From: UMGS1766 sp963660915
GTDB taxonomy: Bacteria; Bacillota; Clostridia; Oscillospirales; Oscillospiraceae
Length of the DNA stretch: 64,000 nt
Assembly (NCBI GenBank): GCA_963660915.1
Contig: CAVLAO010000001.1
Coordinates: forward strand, 84,075-148,074
Reading direction: 5' to 3'
A model generated the notes under the pieces. It was given only the letters and a program-made list of their open reading frames with translations. It made no database searches and was not told the origin of the DNA. The translations under genes and the position numbers were made by a program. How positions within the stretch are numbered: position 1 is the stretch's first letter; each line of letters begins with the position of its first letter. This document shows positions 49,136 to 58,373 of the stretch, in pieces.

Positions 49136-51109
49136 ATGAGCTGTAAATTCCCCCATATGTTCCTGCCCATGACCATCAAGGGCGTCACCTTCAAAAACCG
49201 CGTATTTGCATCCCCGATCACAACCAACCGCATTGTTGACCACGGCTATCCCACCCCCGAGGGCATCGATGTCTACGAGACCAAGGCACGGGGCGGTTTT
49301 GCCGAAGTAACCGTTACGGAAAGTTTCATCGACCACGAATACGCCTGGCGGCATGAGCACGGTCTGGACGTGTGGTCCAATCCTATGACCACCTTCCACA
49401 TGGAATCCATCATGACCCTGACCGAGGCTATCAAGGCCCACGGCGCTGTTGCTTCCATTCAGCTCAACCATGTTGGTGCCATGAACCACCCGGATACCAT
49501 TCCCGGCCACAAGAATCCCATCGGTCCTTCCGCCTTTGTCCGCGAGGACGGCGTTCAGGTCGAGGAGATGACCGTGGAGATGATGAAAAAGACTGCCGAT
49601 CAGTGGGCAGAAGCCGCCTGGGTATGTAAATCCCTCGGCTTCCAGATGATCAACCTCCACGGCGGTCACGGCTGGCTGCTGAACCAGTTCATCTCTCCCC
49701 GTTTCAATCACCGCACTGACGAATACGGAGGCAGCATGGCCAACCGTGCCCGCTTCCCGATCATGGTTTGCGACCGCATTAAAGAGGTCTGCGGCGATAA
49801 TTTCCTCATCGAATATCGTATGTCCGGCTCCGAGCGCATTGAAGGCGGCATGACACTGGAGGACGGCATTGAGTTTGCAAAGCTGATCCAGGATCACGTC
49901 GACCTGATTCACGTCACCTCCGGTGTCTATCAGGATCACGTCAACACCAAGGCGTTCAGCTCTATGTTTGATAAGCACGGCTGCAATCTGGATCTGGCGG
50001 AAGCTATCAAAAAGAACGTCCATGTTCCCGTGGTGGCTGTCGGCGGTTTCAACGGCCCGGATCAGATTGAAGACGCCATTGCCTCCGGCAAGTGCGACTT
50101 TGTCGCCATGGGCCGTCAGCAGTTTGCAGATCCCGCTTTCGTGAACAAAACGCGGGACGGTCTGGAGGACACCATCGCCCCCTGCCTGCGCTGCTCCTGC
50201 TTCAATCCCCTGGCCTCCAATCCCGGTGAGCGCCCCATTCCTTCCCTGTGGCACTGCGCCGTCAACCCCTGGTCTCAGCGTGAACTGCGCTGGCGCAATG
50301 CACCCAAGCCCCTGGGCAAGCGGAACGTGGTCATCATCGGCGGCGGTGTTTCCGGTATGTATGCCGCCGTTACAGCTGCCGAACGCGGTCACGAGGTTAC
50401 TCTTGTGGAAAAGGCAGATAAGTTGGGCGGTCAGCTTTGGTTCACTGAAATCGACACCGACAAGGAATCCCTGCTTCGCTTCCGGGACAGCATGATTGCC
50501 CGCTGCAAATATGCCGGCGTGAAGATCCTGCTGAACACAGAGGCCACCAAGGAGTCCATTCAGTCCATGAATCCGGACTATGTCATCTGCTCCGTTGGTG
50601 CGCATCCCTTTGTTCCCCCTATCAAAGGCATTGAAAACGCTGAGCACGCTCTGTATGCTTACACCCATCCCGACGAGATCAAGAACAAGCGCATCGTCAT
50701 CATCGGCGGCGGCGCCATCGGCTGCGAAAGCGGCTACTTCTTCGCCAGTGAATGGGGCGCTCACGTTGATATCCTCGAAATGCGGGACGATGTGTGCAAG
50801 GATTCCGGCATAAGTCAGCGCATGGCGCTGTTGCCCCGGATGAAGAAGTCCGGCATGGGCACCTATTGCTCCGTCAAGGTAGGCGAAGTCACTGACAAGG
50901 ACGTCAAGTTCACCGATAAGGACGGCAACGAGCAGTTCATCGAGGCCGATCTGGTGCTCCACTGCTGCGGCAGCCGCTCCAATGATGACATTGTCAAGAG
51001 CCTGGAAGGCTGCTGTGACCGCTTTGTGGTTACCGGTGATGCCAAGCAGGCCCGCACCGTCAAAATGGCAACCTACGAAGGCTTCTGCGCCGCAATGGAT
51101 ATCCTGTAA
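49136..51109 (+). CDS. NAD(P)H:flavin oxidoreductase of the 2,4-dienoyl-CoA reductase/BaiCD type
   Basis: A 657-residue enzyme. Residues 1-375 are an old-yellow-enzyme TIM barrel with the substrate/FMN motif HGGHGWLLNQFISPRFNHRTDEYGG. A cysteine group then binds an iron-sulfur cluster (CLRCSC and HCAVNP). The C-terminal half has two Rossmann motifs (VVIIGGGVSGMYAAV for FAD, IVIIGGGAIGCESGYF for NAD(P)H). The cysteine spacing CxxCxC differs from the CxxCxxxC that I know from related enzymes. Such enzymes reduce activated C=C bonds. AAGGAAG lies upstream of ATG 49136. Confidence 0.9.
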   Translation: MSCKFPHMFLPMTIKGVTFKNRVFASPITTNRIVDHGYPTPEGIDVYETKARGGFAEVTVTESFIDHEYAWRHEHGLDVWSNPMTTFHMESIMTLTEAIKAHGAVASIQLNHVGAMNHPDTIPGHKNPIGPSAFVREDGVQVEEMTVEMMKKTADQWAEAAWVCKSLGFQMINLHGGHGWLLNQFISPRFNHRTDEYGGSMANRARFPIMVCDRIKEVCGDNFLIEYRMSGSERIEGGMTLEDGIEFAKLIQDHVDLIHVTSGVYQDHVNTKAFSSMFDKHGCNLDLAEAIKKNVHVPVVAVGGFNGPDQIEDAIASGKCDFVAMGRQQFADPAFVNKTRDGLEDTIAPCLRCSCFNPLASNPGERPIPSLWHCAVNPWSQRELRWRNAPKPLGKRNVVIIGGGVSGMYAAVTAAERGHEVTLVEKADKLGGQLWFTEIDTDKESLLRFRDSMIARCKYAGVKILLNTEATKESIQSMNPDYVICSVGAHPFVPPIKGIENAEHALYAYTHPDEIKNKRIVIIGGGAIGCESGYFFASEWGAHVDILEMRDDVCKDSGISQRMALLPRMKKSGMGTYCSVKVGEVTDKDVKFTDKDGNEQFIEADLVLHCCGSRSNDDIVKSLEGCCDRFVVTGDAKQARTVKMATYEGFCAAMDIL

Positions 51110-51129
51110 TCTACTAACATGACAGCAAG

Positions 51130-51161
51130 AAAAGGCTGGGACGCACCGTCCCAGCCTTTTT
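51130..51161 (+). terminator. Terminator of the flavin oxidoreductase gene
   Basis: A 14-bp perfect stem (51130-51143 / 51147-51160) with loop CAC, ending in TTTTT. Confidence 0.9.
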
Positions 51162-51169
51162 CTGTCCGT

Positions 51170-51385
51170 TATGTCTTTTATCTACTGGACTAAAAGGACC
51201 GAGAGCAGTCAATAAGGACGTAAGCACCGTGAGCGACGGCTATAATGGAAGACATAGAGCGACAACAACATTTACTTCTGCGGACATACCGATGCCGTGG
51301 CATACCTCAAAAATTAAAGCGATCTGACGCAGGCGACGCGGAACCCCCGTACCGTTTCCTCATATTACTGCCTATTTGGACGCCC
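51170..51385. other. Gene-free spacer before the Fic island
   Basis: About 215 nt with no supported gene, RNA or repeat. Short open stretches exist but lack ribosome sites. The sequence marks the left border of a lower-GC island. Confidence 0.4.
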
Positions 51386-51474
51386 TATCTGCATATATTT
51401 CAAAGAAATATATGCAGATAATTCGGATAGCAGCTTGTTTTCTGCATATAATATGCTATAATTATGTGCAGAAA
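51386..51474 (+). promoter_or_regulatory. fic promoter with two related inverted repeats
   Basis: The first is a perfect 16-bp repeat with a 3-nt centre (TATCTGCATATATTTC at 51386-51401, its complement at 51405-51420). The second (TTTCTGCATATAAT at 51439-51452, ATTATGTGCAGAAA at 51461-51474, one mismatch) brackets an extended -10, TGCTATAAT (51454-51462), with TTGTTT (51435-51440) as -35. All four half-sites share CTGCATAT or a near match. Confidence 0.65.
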
Positions 51475-51486
51475 GGGTGGCTCTGT

Positions 51487-52533
51487 ATGAGAAAATTTGA
51501 TTACTCCTTTTTGAATAACGGTTTGCTGCCAGCAAACCTTGTGAACCTCACTTCCAATATTGCGGCGCTGAAAACTATGGCAGGCGTGCGCAAGGACGAA
51601 TACACGCAGATCTTCACGGAACTGGAAGCCGTCGCAAAGGTGCAGTCCATCAAAAGTTCCAATGCCATCGAGGGCATTGTAACCAGTGATGAGCGTATTG
51701 CCGCCATTGTCAATCAGAACAGCGCCCCGCTGAACCACAATGAGGCGGAGATCGCCGGGTACAGAGATGCGCTGAATGAGATCCACTTGGGCTATGAACA
51801 TATTGACTTCCGGCAGAGCGACATTCTGCGGCTGCACGAAATGATGATGAGCTTTGCGGGCTATGAGTACGGCGGGCAATACAAGACGGACGATAATGTG
51901 ATTTTGGAGATCGACGCAGACGGAAACCGCCGTGTCCGTTTCCGTCCTACCTCTGCGATCGAAACGCCGAAAGCAATGGAGCAGTTGGAGCTTGCCTATC
52001 TGGATGCCCGAAGTGATGCGAATATCAATCAGCTTCTTTTGATCCCCTGTGTGATTTTGGACTTCCTCTGCATCCACCCGTTCCGGGACGGCAACGGCAG
52101 AATGTCCCGTCTGCTCTCGCTGCTGCTGCTATACAAAAATGGCTTTGACGCAGGAAAATATGTGTCCTTTGAGGAGCAGATCAACAACTACAAGGCGTAT
52201 TATTACGAAGCCCTGCGGCAGTCCTCGGCGGGATGGGAAACGAATGAGAACTCTTATTTCCCCTTTATCGAGAATTTCCTCTCCACCCTTTATATGTGCT
52301 ATAATGAACTGGACAAGCGGTTTGCGGTGGTTCACGGTAAGAAGATCACGAAGAAAGCCCGTGTGGAGGCAACCGTCCTAAACAGCCTGACGCCGCTATC
52401 CAAAGCCGAAATTTGCAAAATTCTCCCCGATGTCAGCCCCACAACCGTCGAAGCCGTCCTCGGCGCAATGGTCAAGACTGGTTCCGTAAAGCGGATCGGC
52501 GCAGGACGGACAACGAGGTATATTAAGGCGTAA
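51487..52533 (+). CDS. Fic family protein (self-inhibited class)
   Basis: A 348-residue protein. Fic enzymes usually transfer AMP to target proteins. The catalytic motif HPFRDGNGRMSR starts at His197 and is intact. The inhibitory helix motif S58xxxE62G63 lies N-terminal to it, so the enzyme should be held inactive by its own glutamate. A C-terminal winged-helix-like region (LSKAEICKILPDVSPTTVEAVLGAMVKTGSV) may bind DNA. ATG 51487 has AAAGGGTGG upstream; the in-frame extension to 51376 crosses the operators and was rejected. Confidence 0.9.
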   Translation: MRKFDYSFLNNGLLPANLVNLTSNIAALKTMAGVRKDEYTQIFTELEAVAKVQSIKSSNAIEGIVTSDERIAAIVNQNSAPLNHNEAEIAGYRDALNEIHLGYEHIDFRQSDILRLHEMMMSFAGYEYGGQYKTDDNVILEIDADGNRRVRFRPTSAIETPKAMEQLELAYLDARSDANINQLLLIPCVILDFLCIHPFRDGNGRMSRLLSLLLLYKNGFDAGKYVSFEEQINNYKAYYYEALRQSSAGWETNENSYFPFIENFLSTLYMCYNELDKRFAVVHGKKITKKARVEATVLNSLTPLSKAEICKILPDVSPTTVEAVLGAMVKTGSVKRIGAGRTTRYIKA

Positions 52534-52542
52534 GAGGTATTT

Positions 52543-53257
52543 ATGAGTAAGAAAAAAAAGCAAAAAGACAACCTTTTGGTCAAAATATAAGATACACATC
52601 ATTGTTTTAGCCACAGCTTCTGTTATTGCCTATTTCCTAATTTATCTTGTGTTCAGGGGGAATGGCTTTTTTCCAGTTGGATCAGATTTAGAAAAAAGTG
52701 ATTGGCTTTCATTCTTGGGCGCATACCTGTCTTTTATTGGAACTGTAATCGTAAGCATGATTGCCATATTTCAGAGTCGCTATTACAGTGAATTGAACAA
52801 AAAGAAAGATGCTTCAATCAGTAAGAAAGAAATACAGCCAATTTTCTCTGTTAAGATAGTAGCAATAGATATTCAACTGGATAGAACGGCCGAAGCATTT
52901 AGTTTATCTGATAAAAGCAAGAGTCCCGTCCACAAGAATGTAAAAATCAGCGTTGAGAATGTCAATAGATTCCCTATTAAGCATGTGATCATATTTGATA
53001 AGTACATCACTCCGTTGCTGAAATGCAACGAGGTACAATTCGTTCACTGTGCGTACTATGATTCAGATGACGCAAAGAAGTGGCCAAGCAAAGTGGCAGT
53101 GTTGACTGATGAATATGAGCGCAATGACAGAAGTATTCCCAAATGGTTCAACATCAACTATGAAGATGTTGATGGCAATGAGATGTATCAAAGCTACGAA
53201 TTAAGGGATTTTGAAGGGACACTATACTATGCTCTTGAAAGTATAAATGATATATGA
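52543..53257 (+). pseudogene. Membrane protein interrupted by a frameshift at an A8 run
   Basis: ATG 52543 (AGAGGT upstream) opens a frame that stops after 15 codons. Removing one A from the run of eight at 52552-52559 joins it to the downstream frame, giving about 237 residues. The N-terminal part then has a hydrophobic helix (HIIVLATASVIAYFLIYLVF) and a second one (FLGAYLSFIGTVIVSMIAIF), followed by a soluble domain of about 150 residues. The joined protein has no recognised family. It may be a true mutation, a sequencing error or slippage-controlled expression. Without the join the only start is an internal GTG at 52649 without a ribosome site. Confidence 0.65.
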
Positions 53258-53276
53258 ACACGGCAGAATTGCGTAC

Positions 53277-53320
53277 ATAGCCGAGAGCTTTTCATTCTGA
53301 AAGCCCCTCGGCTATTTTTA
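53277..53320 (+). terminator. Terminator of the Fic island
   Basis: A 9-bp stem (ATAGCCGAG at 53277-53285, CTCGGCTAT at 53307-53315) is followed by a T tract. Confidence 0.7.
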
Positions 53321-53439
53321 TGGCAGAACGGAGGTGAAACATAGTCAACGAAGAAGCTCATTTTTTCCCTGTGCAAAAAAGCATTGGCTTCATAGTGAAA
53401 TATCGGTTTGATTTATGGTGTATTTAGCTGAAACAGGCA

Positions 53440-53478
53440 AAAAAAATAACGATCACACAATCCAAACGGACTGTGTGA
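53440..53478 (-). terminator. ppdK terminator
   Basis: An 11-bp stem with one mismatch (53453-53463 / 53468-53478) is followed on the minus strand by GTTATTTTTTTT. It lies about 50 nt after the ppdK stop. Confidence 0.7.
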
Positions 53479-53524
53479 CCGTATTTATATCAGTTGTTCT
53501 GCCTACTCTGTTTGCGTCAACTTT

Positions 53525-56191
53525 TTATTGGCGCTGCTCCTTAATCGCAGCCTGTGCTGCTGCCAGACGCGCTACCGGCACGCGGAAGGGACTGCAGGAA
53601 ACATAATCCAAACCAATCCGGTGGCAGAACTCCACGCTGGTGGCATCGCCGCCGTGCTCGCCGCAAATGCCCAGCTCCAACTCAGGCCGTGTCTTGCGTC
53701 CGTCCTCAGCCGCCATCTGCACCAGTCGTCCCACACCCTTGGTGTCCAGGTGCTGGAAGGGATCCGACTCGTAGATCTTATGGTCGTAATATGCACCGAG
53801 GAACTTCGCCGCATCGTCCCGAGAGAAGCCGAAGGTCATCTGCGTCAGGTCGTTGGTGCCGAAGGAGAAGAACTGCGCTTCCTTGGCAATTTCCCCTGCG
53901 GTCAGAGCAGCGCGGGGGATTTCAATCATTGTGCCCACCAGATACTTCATATCCAAACCGGAGGCCGCAATCAACTTATCTGCAGTGGCAACAATGACGT
54001 CCTTTACGAACTTCAGTTCCTTCACCTCGCCCACCAACGGAACCATGATATGGGGGGTAATCAGTTTTCCGGTCTCTTTGCTCACCTGAACCGCGGCATT
54101 GATAACTGCGGTGGTCTGCATTTCCGCAATCTCCGGATAGGTAACTGCCAGACGGCATCCACGATGACCCATCATGGGGTTGAACTCATGGAGCGACTCC
54201 ACCACGTTGGTCAGCTCCTCTGCCGTCATACCCATGTCTGCGGCCAGCTCCGCAATGTCCTCCGCCTTGGTCGGCAGGAACTCATGCAGCGGCGGATCCA
54301 GATACCGGATGGTCATGGGACGATCGCCCATAATACGATACATGGCTACAAAGTCCTGCTCCTGATAGGGCTCTACCTTTGCCAGTGCCGCTTTACGGGC
54401 TTCCACCGTGGTGGCGCAAATCATTTCCCGCACTGCCTTAATGCGATCTGCAGCAAAGAACATGTGCTCCGTGCGGCACAGGCCAATGCCTTCTGCGCCC
54501 ATATCGATGGCGTTTTGCGCATCGGAAGGATTGTCTGCATTGGTCAAAACCTTCATCTGGCGGCGTGCATCGGCCCAACCCATAAACTTCTTCAGGTTGG
54601 GGTTTTCTGTAGCAGAAACCGTCTTGATAATGCAGCCATAGATATTGCCGGTAGATCCGTCAATGCTGATCCAATCGCCTTCGTGGAAGGTATGGCCGTT
54701 GATGGTGAACTCCTTGGCATCATAGTCAATCACAACCGTGTTCTCATTGCCGCAGCCGGACACACAGCAGGTACCCATACCACGGGCCACAACCGCCGCA
54801 TGGCTAGTCATACCGCCCCGCACGGTCAGAATGCCCTGACTGACCTGCATACCAACAATGTCCTCCGGAGAGGTTTCCAGACGGCACAACACCACCTTGG
54901 GCATCTCGCCGGACTTCACCTTTTCTTCTGCATCCTCTGCCGAAAACACAATCTGTCCGCAGGCAGAACCGGGAGAGGCGGCCAATCCCTTGCCGATCAC
55001 CTCAGCGGCCGCCAACGCCTTTTCATCAAACTGGGGATGCAGCAGAGTGTCCAACTGCTTTGGTTCCACCCGAAGCACGGCCTCAGTTTCATCGATCATT
55101 CCTTCGTTGACCAGATCAATGGCAATCTGCAACGCCGCCTGCGCCGTGCGTTTGCCGTTGCGGGTCTGGAGCATGTAGAGCTTTCCGTCCTCAATGGTAA
55201 ACTCCATGTCCTGCATGTCTTTGAAATAAGTCTCCAGTCGCGTTGCAATGGAAACAAACTCCTCATACACCTCCGGCATCTCTTCCTGCAGCTTGCGGAT
55301 CGGGGAGGGCGTACGCACACCGGCAACCACATCCTCGCCCTGAGCATTGATCAGGTACTCACCCATTAATCCCTTTGCGCCGGTTGCAGGGTCCCGGGTG
55401 AATGCCACGCCGGTGCCACTCTTGGGTCCGGAGTTGCCGAAGGCCATCTGCTGCACGTTGACCGCAGTGCCCCACTCATAAGGAATCTCGTTCATCTTGC
55501 GGTAAACATTGGCGCGGGGATTATCCCAACTGCGGAACACTGCCATAACCGCACCGATCAGCTGCTCCTTCGGATCCTGGGGGAAGGGCTTGCCCTCGTT
55601 GTCTTCATAAATCTTTTTAAAGATGCCGACCAGTTCCTTCAGGTCATCCGCCGTCAGGTCAACGTCCTCTGTCACGCCCTTGGCTTCCTTCATTTTATCG
55701 ATTTCTTCCTCGAACAGGCTCTTGGAAACCCCCATAACCACATCGGAATACATCTGAACAAACCGACGATAGGAGTCATAGGCAAAGCGCTCGTTGTTCG
55801 TCTTTTTTGCAAGGCCTTCTACCGCCTCATCGTTCAAACCCAGATTGAGGATGGTGTCCATCATGCCGGGCATGGACTGACGAGCACCGGAACGCACGGA
55901 AACCAACAGAGGATTGCTGATATCGCCAAATTTTTTCCCGGTGATTTCCTCCAGGCCCTTTACGTGGGCAAAAATATCCTCCACGATTTCGTCCGCAATG
56001 CGCCGGCCATCGGTGTAATACTGAGTGCAGGCTTCAGTAGTAATGGTAAAGCCCTGGGGAACCGGCATACCTGCAGCGGTCATTTCCGCCAGACCGGCAC
56101 CCTTACCGCCAAGGATATTCTTCATAGTCACCTTGTCACCGGCAAACGCCTCAGAACCTTCGCTGAAATAGTAGATAAACTTCTTTTCCAT
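53525..56191 (-). CDS. ppdK: Pyruvate, phosphate dikinase
   Basis: An 888-residue enzyme that interconverts pyruvate, ATP and phosphate with phosphoenolpyruvate, AMP and pyrophosphate. The N-terminal ATP-grasp domain has GGKGAGLAEM and VSVRSGARQSMPGMMDT. The central phosphohistidine motif is GGMTSHAAVVARGMG. The C-terminal PEP-binding barrel has GTNDLTQMTFGFSRDD and CGEHGGD. ATG 56191 lies 9 nt from GAGGAGG; the ATG at 56200 is too close to it. The gene is monocistronic. Confidence 0.97.
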   Translation of the reverse strand: MEKKFIYYFSEGSEAFAGDKVTMKNILGGKGAGLAEMTAAGMPVPQGFTITTEACTQYYTDGRRIADEIVEDIFAHVKGLEEITGKKFGDISNPLLVSVRSGARQSMPGMMDTILNLGLNDEAVEGLAKKTNNERFAYDSYRRFVQMYSDVVMGVSKSLFEEEIDKMKEAKGVTEDVDLTADDLKELVGIFKKIYEDNEGKPFPQDPKEQLIGAVMAVFRSWDNPRANVYRKMNEIPYEWGTAVNVQQMAFGNSGPKSGTGVAFTRDPATGAKGLMGEYLINAQGEDVVAGVRTPSPIRKLQEEMPEVYEEFVSIATRLETYFKDMQDMEFTIEDGKLYMLQTRNGKRTAQAALQIAIDLVNEGMIDETEAVLRVEPKQLDTLLHPQFDEKALAAAEVIGKGLAASPGSACGQIVFSAEDAEEKVKSGEMPKVVLCRLETSPEDIVGMQVSQGILTVRGGMTSHAAVVARGMGTCCVSGCGNENTVVIDYDAKEFTINGHTFHEGDWISIDGSTGNIYGCIIKTVSATENPNLKKFMGWADARRQMKVLTNADNPSDAQNAIDMGAEGIGLCRTEHMFFAADRIKAVREMICATTVEARKAALAKVEPYQEQDFVAMYRIMGDRPMTIRYLDPPLHEFLPTKAEDIAELAADMGMTAEELTNVVESLHEFNPMMGHRGCRLAVTYPEIAEMQTTAVINAAVQVSKETGKLITPHIMVPLVGEVKELKFVKDVIVATADKLIAASGLDMKYLVGTMIEIPRAALTAGEIAKEAQFFSFGTNDLTQMTFGFSRDDAAKFLGAYYDHKIYESDPFQHLDTKGVGRLVQMAAEDGRKTRPELELGICGEHGGDATSVEFCHRIGLDYVSCSPFRVPVARLAAAQAAIKEQRQ

Positions 56192-56302
56192 GGGATTCAT
56201 TCCTCCTCACAGGTTACGCGCCGCCGTGCTTTTGCAGGATTTCTGTCAACTCAAACTTTTTATTGTGCGGCCCGCATAATGTTATATCTCTTGCACGACT
56301 GC

Positions 56303-56331
56303 ATTATATAACTATTTTGTGCGATATGCAA
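56303..56331 (-). promoter_or_regulatory. ppdK promoter
   Basis: Minus-strand TTGCAT (56326-56331) and TATAAT (56303-56308) with a 17-nt spacer, in an A/T-rich stretch. The 344-nt gap 56192-56535 otherwise holds only the MATE terminator. Confidence 0.75.
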
Positions 56332-56476
56332 CAATATTTTATTGTTTTTGCGATTTTTTATTACATTTTTTAGATACTTGCTTAAAATTATTTTATGAAA
56401 TTCCTTTCTGAAAGTAGGTTGCAAAAAGCAGGATTTCATGCATTTTAAACTGTCCATTCAGTCAGTATTTATTCGC

Positions 56477-56506
56477 AAAAAAGGGCGGCAGGCGATTGCC
56501 TGCCGC
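56477..56506 (-). terminator. Terminator of the MATE gene
   Basis: A 9-bp stem (GCGGCAGGC / GCCTGCCGC) with a GATT loop, followed on the minus strand by six T residues after a CCC spacer. Confidence 0.75.
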
Positions 56507-56535
56507 TCGATAGGTCACAATGTTCAATATTCGTT

Positions 56536-57921
56536 TTAATTCTGCTTTCCTTCCCGCTCCAACTGCCTCATATTCCGGAATTCACCCAATGCCATCAGAA
56601 TAGCCGCGAGCATAGCAAAGAAATCTGCAATCGGACCGGCATACAACAACCCGTCAAATCCGACGAACAACGGCAGAATCAGCATAAGCGGGATCAGGAA
56701 AATCACCTGCCGTGTTAGGGAGAGAAACACACCCTTCATTGGCTTTCCCAACGAAGTGAAAAACGTAGATGTAATCGGCTGCATAAAGTTTGCAAACGAA
56801 AAGAACAGGAAGATACGGAAAAACTTTACACCGCAGGCGAAATAAGCCTCGCTTCCCTCACCGAACAGCCCCAACAACTGCCTCGGAAACAGCTGATACG
56901 CCAGAAAGGATACAACCCCAACCACAGCACCGGCACACAGCGCCATGCCATACGCTCGCCGCACCCGATCATAGTTTCGTGCCCCATAGTTAAAGCTCTC
57001 AATGGGCTGACTGCCCTGGCTGATACCGATGATAACGCTGAAACACAACTGGCTCACCTTCATAACAATGCCGCCCACTGCGATGGGGATCGCCTCCCCA
57101 TAGATGCTCAATGCTCCGTAATGCTTCAGGGAATTGTTCAGCACCACTTGCGTCACCAGCAGTGCCAACTGGTTAAAGCAGTTGCCTGTACCGTTGGCAG
57201 ACAGCTCTGCCAACGCAGACCACCGAACCTTCAGGTATTTTCTGCAGAGAGGAACGGTGCGGAAGCGGGTGGACAGATACCAGATGACCTGACAGCCGGA
57301 AAAAATCTGACCGATCACCGTTGCAATAGCCGCGCCGGCCATCCCCATTTGAAATCCCATCACCAGAATTGCATCCAACACGGTGTTGATAATAGCGCCG
57401 GAAAGAGAGCAAATCATAGTCATACGGGGATTCCCATCCGCCCGAATCAGGTGGCCGCCGCCGGTGGTAAGCACCAGAAACGGGAATCCGAAGGCGGTTA
57501 TGCGCACATAGGTCACCGCATAGGGCAGTACATCTTCCGGTGATCCAAAGGCATGCAGCAGCGGTGTTAAAAACAGCTGCGTCACAAGGCACAGAATCAA
57601 GCCGCCGGCAAACAGCGCCACAGCTGCTGCGCCGATATAATAGGGTGCTCGCTCCTTTTGTCCCCGTCCCATGGCCAGATTGAACGCAGAAGCGCCGCCG
57701 ATTCCAAACAGCAGCGCCATGGCCACGCAGCAGGTCGTCAGAGGAAACGCCACATTGGTGGCGGCATTTCCCAGTGTGCCCACAGTCTGACCGATAAACA
57801 GCTGGTCCACAATGTTATAAATAGATCCCACCAGCATTGCAACTACACTCGGCACAGCAAACTTTACCATCAGCCCGCCGATCGGATCCGCTCCAAGGGG
57901 ATTGATCTTACATTCTTCCAC
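56536..57921 (-). CDS. MATE-family efflux transporter
   Basis: A 461-residue exporter with twelve predicted helices, of the multidrug and toxin extrusion family driven by a cation gradient. The N-terminal half has VAMLVGSIYNIVDQLFIG and the second half repeats the pattern. The start is GTG at 57921 (VEECKINPLG) with GGAGGG 8 nt upstream. The substrate is not predictable. It is monocistronic and divergent from mntP. Confidence 0.9.
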   Translation of the reverse strand: MEECKINPLGADPIGGLMVKFAVPSVVAMLVGSIYNIVDQLFIGQTVGTLGNAATNVAFPLTTCCVAMALLFGIGGASAFNLAMGRGQKERAPYYIGAAAVALFAGGLILCLVTQLFLTPLLHAFGSPEDVLPYAVTYVRITAFGFPFLVLTTGGGHLIRADGNPRMTMICSLSGAIINTVLDAILVMGFQMGMAGAAIATVIGQIFSGCQVIWYLSTRFRTVPLCRKYLKVRWSALAELSANGTGNCFNQLALLVTQVVLNNSLKHYGALSIYGEAIPIAVGGIVMKVSQLCFSVIIGISQGSQPIESFNYGARNYDRVRRAYGMALCAGAVVGVVSFLAYQLFPRQLLGLFGEGSEAYFACGVKFFRIFLFFSFANFMQPITSTFFTSLGKPMKGVFLSLTRQVIFLIPLMLILPLFVGFDGLLYAGPIADFFAMLAAILMALGEFRNMRQLEREGKQN

Positions 57922-58108
57922 CGACAGTTCCCTCCATAAGCTCCTCTGCCTGAATTATTTCCAAAACCATGGAAACCAAGGCAGTTATTTCTCTTTCCAC
58001 CTCATTATATAATAAAAATATGATCCGATCACAGGGACGATTTTTCCATAAAATAATCGAATCTATGAAATCTATTTGTACTATCTGCTTGATCCGCTGC
58101 ATTTACCG

Positions 58109-58138
58109 TTGACTAACCTGCCAAACAGCTGATACAAT
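58109..58138 (+). promoter_or_regulatory. mntP promoter
   Basis: TTGACT (58109-58114) and TACAAT (58133-58138) with an 18-nt spacer, about 25 nt before the riboswitch begins. Confidence 0.55.
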
Positions 58139-58164
58139 CCGTTTATTATAAAATTCACTTTCCT

Positions 58165-58292
58165 TTGGGGGAGTAGCGGGCGCATCAAATTACGGTGCGT
58201 GGATAAGTCAACATACTGACCCGCCAACGGTCTGGTTTATCCGTAATCGCAAGACTCAGGGAGCGCAGTCTTGGTGCGCCTGGAGTCTTTTT
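58165..58292 (+). promoter_or_regulatory. yybP-ykoY manganese riboswitch
   Basis: The conserved opening GGGGGAGTAGCGGGCG is followed by paired regions and a second conserved internal loop (CCGTAATCGCAAGACTC), ahead of a manganese exporter gene. Both sequence and context fit this Mn2+-sensing class. Confidence 0.85.
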
Positions 58293-58305
58293 CCTTTGCT
58301 ATGCA

Positions 58306-58340
58306 GCGACTCAGCCACCGGCTGAGTCGCTTTCGATTTT
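58306..58340 (+). terminator. Riboswitch expression-platform terminator
   Basis: An 11-bp stem (GCGACTCAGCC / GGCTGAGTCGC) with a 3-nt loop is followed by TTTCGATTTT, ahead of mntP. High Mn2+ would be expected to prevent its formation. Confidence 0.7.
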
Positions 58341-58373
58341 CGGGCTGCGCAAAGGAAGAAAGGATGGATTAAA

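Noticed and set aside
51170..51380. Remnant coding sequence upstream of fic
   Set aside because: Several short open stretches exist in different frames, but none has a start with a ribosome site or a recognisable motif.
53335..53420. Short coding frame (about 25 codons) after the Fic island, beginning with GTG
   Set aside because: The start codon overlaps the GGAGG-like site, the peptide has no features and it overlaps the terminator region of ppdK.
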